A DNA stretch of 64,000 bases from Hyaloperonospora brassicae (Eukaryota > Oomycota > Peronosporomycetes > Peronosporales > Peronosporaceae), in NCBI GenBank assembly GCA_947650285.1, contig CANTFL010001080.1, forward strand, positions 1 through 64,000, written 5' to 3'. How positions within the stretch are numbered: the first letter of the stretch is position 1; each line of letters begins with the position of its first letter. The notes beneath the pieces were generated by a model that was given only the letters and a program-made list of their open reading frames with translations, was not told where the DNA came from and ran no database searches. Below are positions 58,999 through 64,000 of the stretch, in pieces. A program made the position numbers and the translations under genes.

Positions 58999-59114
58999 CA
59001 CCAGATTTACGCAGCTTGGATATCGTAGCCGTAACTCGCATCACAGATGTAGCTCGGGTCTAGTGAGTGAGAAAGTGAGGTATATTTAGGTACGCTTACG
59101 ACCTACTATATCCC

Positions 59115-59144
59115 GTCACCCGGCAACAAGGTTACCGGGGTGAC
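59115..59144. repeat. Long imperfect hairpin
   Basis: GTCACCCGGCAAC pairs with GTTACCGGGGTGAC across a 3-base AAG loop, with one bulged G and one mismatch. It lies 3' of the decayed LINE and could belong to another repeat. Confidence 0.75.
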
Positions 59145-59329
59145 TGCTACTTTATATACTAGGTAGCACTAGGTCTCGAACATCAGAACGCCTGCGCGCA
59201 GAATTCTGTCGCGAGATGATCCGGTTCCTCCGTGTCAGTAAGGGGCCCTGTATGACGTATTGTTCGGCCTGAGAGGTCTACAACCAATGATTGGCGACAG
59301 AATCAAGGAAGGTCGTGGCCTCCTGGACT

Positions 59330-62000
59330 ATAACGGGGTTAGAAGAAGCGTGCGCTTGCAGCGAAGCTCCTGTGTCCATAGCGATATTCGCTAGTCGGTC
59401 CGCCATTTTTTTGTAGTTGCGATAATGATGTCACCAGCTGGAGATATGGATTTCGTTTGCGATGGCGCTTGCTTCGGTGAATAACTGCAGTACGTGATGC
59501 TTGCTTGGAGGATGTCTGCTTCGGAGTTGCGCAAGCACAAGGGCAATGTCCTTGATGACATGAAGGGGTAAGTAGTCACTGGCATTTGCTCGCCGAAGAC
59601 CGTGGACAAGCCCCCAGTATTAAAGCAACATTGTTAGTAGTATCGGCAGCGGCATAGGCCACACTCGCTACCCACAAAACGCATGCGTCGTGCGTCGGAA
59701 CGTGGAGTCGGACAATTAAAGATCCAGCTCCCGCCTTGACCTGGATTTCCGCGGACCTCCATCAAAACGAGGAGGTAGAGCACTCCTGGGCACCGTTCGA
59801 TAGGGAGTACGTACAGCAAATAAGGTCCGTCGGAGCAGAGTAGGGTATCAGCCAAGGACGACCGTACCTGCGCAAACAGTTGCCCGTCCTCCTCCATGTC
59901 GGGCTGGTAGGTTGATCCACGAAACCTTTGAACCGACCGACGAAAATTAGTCTTGGCCCTAGCTGTGTGAACATCCTGTGATAGAGACGGGTCTTCCATG
60001 CGGCGGAGGCGCTCGACCCAGATGGCATGAAGTGTCGTTGAGACGACAAAACGCCACAGCTCTTGAGCTGCCGGGAAGACCGCAGCCTGAGTTTATAATA
60101 AATCTGCCCCTGTGTTCATAGATTGCTTGACAACAACCCAGGCGTCGGGCGGAATCCCCGGGAGGTCCGGTCCAAACACCCAGACATGAAAGTCATCCTC
60201 CCGGAAAGGAACAAGCCATCGCCACCTATCAAAGAGGTATTTCCAGTGTCGACGCGCGCTAGGGAATGTCCAAAAAAACATGTCTTGCCAGAGCTGGACC
60301 AGCATCCACACACTCAGGGACGGGGCACGACAGACGTTGCTTCGCCCAATTTCAGAGCGGGAAACTGTCACTCTCTAGCCGATATATCTTCTAAGCGTTG
60401 GTCGGAAAGAACGCACAAATTCGTCGAATGTTTCTTCACTTGATCAATCGTTAACCTTCCGATATCACGTGAAATTTCGCCTTTGCAACCCGTTCCTCGA
60501 GAAGTCTATTTCCTTCAATATAGCGCCGCCGGGAGATAAGCTGTTTAAGTTTGTTTCGATGTGACCGCCACCGTTGTCGATCGGCCCACAGGTGGACAAC
60601 CCGCGTGAGCATCGGATGCGCGCCAAAGTGGACAGGAGTCCCACTGGATGAGGACGCGGCGATGACGCACGCCGTCATCGACGAGACGGGTTGCAACCCA
60701 CATTCCAGACCCGAATCGAAATCAGGAGAGATGTATTTTCACTAGTGAGAAGCCAGTCATATTATTGGTGCAACTTCGTTGAGTACGAAATTAGAGACCC
60801 ACTTTCCAGCGCTCGATAGACCAGAGACGAAAATTTTTGAAGAAGTGCGAGGCAGAAGGACCCGAAATGCCGTCTCTTCGCCATAGACTGGGTCGCCATG
60901 TCACGCGTGGGATAGAACAAAACAATGCCAGTCTGCAAAGTCGTCCAAGACATTACCTTGCCAAGGTAAGTCGAACCCAGGGCACACGCGGCTCCGTTCA
61001 AGGTGTAAGCCGTACCCCTTCGATCTCGCAGCCACGATGTATCCTTGAGTGTGGCGTGGACAATCCATCGGTGATCAAATAGCCCTGACGCCGCAACTTC
61101 AGCACGCGTCACGGCGCGCAGTCGATCATCAAGCACCCGCCGAACATCAACGGTGACACTGCCGTCGTCATTGTAGGCTACTGCAGCTCTCGATGTAAAA
61201 GAGACGGCACGTCTGCCAGACTTCCCTGACCGCGCTTTGGCGAGCGTGCCTACCCGCAGAAATTTCAACAATTTTGGACCCGGTTTGCCATAGAGTCGCT
61301 TGATATCGAGGATGCTTTTCTTCAGTCCAACAAGGCGTGATGTAATCCGGACCTGACCCTCTCGATCCATACAAGTATTCACCAAGTAGTAAGTCCCTCG
61401 AAGACAGAATAGCTGACTAATGTCCAATTGCTGTAGCTGACATAGTCATCAATTCCGTCCGAATACAAGGCACCGCTAGCCCCCCTGACAAATTGGTAAA
61501 GAAGCTATCTCAGGACGGACCCACGGTCGGGGCCGCTTGCTATCACGGAAGCCCCAGACAAAGTCAATAATCAAGCTGTGCAGCCTGGAAACCACGGCGG
61601 GAGGAGGCCAACAGTGCCGTGCTAAAAACGTGGGTTTGGGTACAGCAATAGCACTGGCGATCTGAGCCCGTTGTTCCACCGTGTGCGTCTTCTCACGGGC
61701 TAATACAAGTCGGCTCCAGGGAGATCGGATGCACTTATTCCAGTTATCGGCTACCGCGACCTGTTGTCTCACCAGAACACCAAGATACCGGCAAGCTTCG
61801 CCGGGGAATGACCCACCGAGGTAACATCAGCGACATGAACGCTGACGACTGCCGAACCCGAAAGACGTCGCGTTGCGTTCGAAGCATCAAGAGTTACGAA
61901 CGTTTGCAAAGAACATGCGTTGATAGTGTAGCGCTCCGGCGCTGCGTGCAATTTCCGACTGTGTATATCCTGACCTCGAGCGTATCGTCAATGAGTACAT
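59330..62000 (-). mobile_element. Decayed non-LTR retrotransposon (LINE) with RNase H
   Basis: Reading leftward on the minus strand: an RT-thumb region near 61.48-61.80 kb (YLGVLV, then AIAVPKPTFLARHCWPP and FVWGFRDS, typical of oomycete LINE ORF2), a linker open frame at 61427-60762, further pieces at about 60.7-60.1 kb, and an RNase H domain at about 59.79-59.35 kb. The RNase H start is split by a frameshift: FDGG is in one frame and RGNPGQGGS in the next. Then come VHGLRRANASDYLP and HHYRNYKKMADRLANIAMD. Stops and frameshifts show it is dead. The 5' part (endonuclease, RT palm) was not found, so it is 5'-truncated, as LINE copies often are. Confidence 0.8.
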
Positions 62001-62070
62001 AAACATCCGATCCAACCACCACCGAGAGCAGCAAAATTGGTGTCACTCAAGCGCTCTTCTAGGAACTACA

Positions 62071-62340
62071 ATGTGTACGACCGCAACACGAGCTGAGCAT
62101 GTGACCCACAACGATCCACTCGACGCAAAATTGCACGACCTGTACGTATGTGTACGACAGCGCGTCAAGCTTACTCGCGAAAGTGGGCACAATCCAGAAC
62201 TAGCTTTCTGTACCGACCACGAAATACGCCGGCACATATTAGTAGATGAGTTGCGAAATCTGCAACAAATATCGGCAGTCGTCGCAATCGCTGCACGTGA
62301 TAAAGCTCGGAAGCACAGACTGTTTCTCTTTTCGCCAATT
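62071..62340 (+). CDS. Possible first exon, hypothetical protein
   Basis: A true ATG at 62071 opens 90 codons with a helix-like, charged sequence (LHDLYVCVRQRVKLTRESG, ILVDELRNLQQ). The frame meets a perfect donor GTAAGT at 62341 in phase 0. No convincing downstream exon could be fixed before the convergent kinase gene, so the gene model is incomplete and may be a relic. The product is not recognised. Confidence 0.35.
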
Positions 62341-63383
62341 GTAAGTCAATACGCAGTGCACATGTATAGATCAAAGCATTTGGCGATCATTGCACATTGT
62401 GCGAGAAAGACTAGAAACGAGACATCTCTAAGCAGAAAGTCCCACTAATAGCGGTAGCTGCGGGCCGATGTTCACGTATCGCGATGGCCTTGCGCTGACG
62501 AAAAAAATGTCTTAGTCCCAGTGCGTTGTTCGGCTCGACTTCGGAAAAGTCGGGACTTCCGTTGAAGAGCGCCGCATTGCGCTCGGTCCACCGATGCTAT
62601 AGGCAGAGGAGCTCAAGAAGGACGAGATTCGTTGAGATTATGTTTCGGCGGCTGTAGTATCATCGGGAACACAATAGTGCAATTTCCAGCATTATCGGCG
62701 TTGCATCGGCCGAGTTAGCAAATGGCGCAGGGGCGATAGTAGTTGGGCACGGCAATGCATGTCGCGCTTTCGCCAGTCCAGGTCGGAGTAAGCGACTGCA
62801 GTACGCCTGGGCGGTCGGGCAGTTCCTGTAAAGACTTGAAAAAGTAAATGCAGTCGAGCACCGACACTTCACACAGCAACAGACGCCGCTGTGCCTGGAT
62901 TAACAGCAGAAAATGCCCACGAACTCGTGAAGACGATGTGCGGGAAGAGGAAGATATTTGCCGACATTTTGCGGCCATCGAACAACGAGACGCTGCTGCA
63001 CACAATCTGCTCGCTTTTGCTGTCGCCGATTTCGATGTATGGGTTGTGACTCACTCATAGCTGCAAAACGACGTAACGGTTTGCCGCTTTTTTCGACAAA
63101 AGTACACATCTGCTTACCAGGTTTCCAACTTGACATGGGCAGTTTGAAGCCAATTGCATGGCGCTAACAGCAATTTGGAAGCCAACACATGCGATGTCGA
63201 CCAAGAGAAAGGATCTCGAGCAATTGTTTGGACGACGCAGACGCTGCACAGCACGGAAACGGATTCGTACTCTGTTGCTCGCTGGAACGCATCGACGGAG
63301 CTGCGATCAACTTGTTCCGACGATCTAAATTGCGTACAAGTGTTTGTGATATTACTGGATAGACGGACACATTGGACTGCCAA
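62341..63383. other. Coding-looking debris, both strands ambiguous
   Basis: Segments at about 62.72-62.90 and 62.88-63.05 kb look protein-like on the minus strand (YIEIGDSKSEQIVCSS; VLDCIYFFKSLQELPD), and one (62.69-62.83 kb) also on the plus strand. Splice-like sites exist, including GTAAGC before 63.12 kb with TTTTGCAG after it, but no set of junctions keeps one frame. This suggests a broken gene next to the kinase. Confidence 0.35.
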
Positions 63384-64000
63384 CTAATGCGTGTCAAACA
63401 GTCCGCTAGCTAAGGCTGTGTGCAGCTGGTGCAGCACGCTCGCTGCGGTAGGTCGATCTTGTGGGTGGACAGACACGCAGGCAAGACCCAATTGCTTGAT
63501 AGCCGCTGGGGTTGCCGCAGAGAACTCAATTTGAAGTCGCCCTGCCGCCACAAGCTGCAGAATGGCTGGGTCAGGCATCGACTGTTCGGAGTTGCTGCGA
63601 TCCTTGACATTGGCGTACGGCAGCACGTGCTGATCGAGTTCAGCCAGCACCACACCGAACGAGAACATGTCGACTTTGTCGTCGTACTGTTCCCCCATCA
63701 TAACTTCCGGCGCCATCCACCGGGACGAGCCGACACCTCCCGTCATGCCAAAGTCAGACTGCTCGCGAGAAACGCCAAAGTCGGTGAGCTTCGCGTCCAA
63801 CTTCGACGTCAGCAAAATGTTCCTCGACTTGAGGTCCCGGTGGAGCACGGGCGGCGACAACGAGTGGAGATACGTTAGAGCATGAGCGACGTGGAGAGCA
63901 ATCTTGACCTTGTTGCGGTCAAAGCCAACGGGGCTCCTGCGATCTTCGCACCCTTCGAGCAGCGTCCGCAAGTCGCCGCCTTTCATGTACTCGGACAGCA
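63384..64000 (-). CDS. Tyrosine-kinase-like (TKL) protein kinase, 5' part beyond window
   Basis: C-terminal 205 residues of a kinase domain ending at stop 63384; the frame continues past base 64000, so N-lobe and any receptor or sensor part are missing. Visible motifs: EYMKGGDLRTLL (hinge region), HRDLKSRN (catalytic loop), TDFG (magnesium binding), GSSRWMAPEV (activation segment end), DMFSFGVVLAEL and a final HPQDRPTA. The HRDLKSRN and WMAPE signatures are typical of TKL serine/threonine kinases, which are expanded in oomycetes. The lysine of subdomain II lies outside the window. After the kinase domain only a short tail remains. Substrate unknown. Confidence 0.94.
   Translation of the reverse strand, partial: LSEYMKGGDLRTLLEGCEDRRSPVGFDRNKVKIALHVAHALTYLHSLSPPVLHRDLKSRNILLTSKLDAKLTDFGVSREQSDFGMTGGVGSSRWMAPEVMMGEQYDDKVDMFSFGVVLAELDQHVLPYANVKDRSNSEQSMPDPAILQLVAAGRLQIEFSAATPAAIKQLGLACVSVHPQDRPTAASVLHQLHTALASGLFDTH

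Overview
This window looks like nuclear DNA of an oomycete, most likely Peronosporales (Phytophthora or a downy mildew). The evidence is: short GT-AG introns with CTAAT/CTGAC-type branch points close to the 3' splice site; two START-FYVE proteins of the kind expanded in oomycetes; a tyrosine-kinase-like (TKL) kinase; dense GC-rich intron-poor genes beside AT-rich blocks of decayed retroelements; and a LINE with an RNase H domain. The species cannot be fixed from the sequence alone.

Layout. 1-853 (-): 3' truncated short-chain dehydrogenase. 3211-4959 (+): secreted multicopper oxidase. 6634-17274 (+): complete ATM/Tel1 checkpoint kinase, about 3490 aa in three exons. 20421-22973: a cluster of inner-mitochondrial-membrane genes, prohibitin-1 (-), succinate dehydrogenase iron-sulfur subunit (-) and, divergently, a small COX14-like membrane protein (+). 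24110-26539 (-): membrane-anchored purple acid phosphatase in eight exons, one of 26 nt. It shares a 71-bp divergent promoter with 26611-27944 (+), EMC3 of the ER membrane complex in six exons. 28213-28685 (+): CDGSH iron-sulfur protein.

From about 28.7 to 46 kb the DNA is mostly AT-rich and holds no convincing host gene. It carries a decayed Ty1/copia element (34.4-36.0 kb, +), a Gypsy-like gag/protease relic (42.9-43.6 kb, -) and a tRNA-like element near 39.5 kb. Gene-dense DNA resumes at 46.5 kb with two tail-to-tail paralogous START-FYVE genes (46542-49184 + and 49408-51861 -), a leucine carboxyl methyltransferase (52670-53617 +) and translation initiation factor eIF3 subunit L (54204-55676 -). 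The right end (56.2-64 kb) holds orphan exon-like pieces, a decayed LINE (59.3-62.0 kb, -) and the C-terminal part of a TKL protein kinase (63384-64000 -).

The genes do not form one pathway. They are housekeeping genes (DNA damage checkpoint, mitochondrial inner membrane, ER insertion, PP2A methylation, translation) broken up by a transposon graveyard. No CRISPR array, phage, plasmid or bacterial-type operon is present. No dedicated novel system was found; the most unusual points are an in-frame stop inside a coding minisatellite of EMC3, a 26-nt micro-exon carrying catalytic residues, a palindromic 71-bp bidirectional promoter, and the inverted START-FYVE pair with interrupted zinc fingers. 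Coordinates of spliced genes were worked out by hand from reading frame, splice sites and family motifs.
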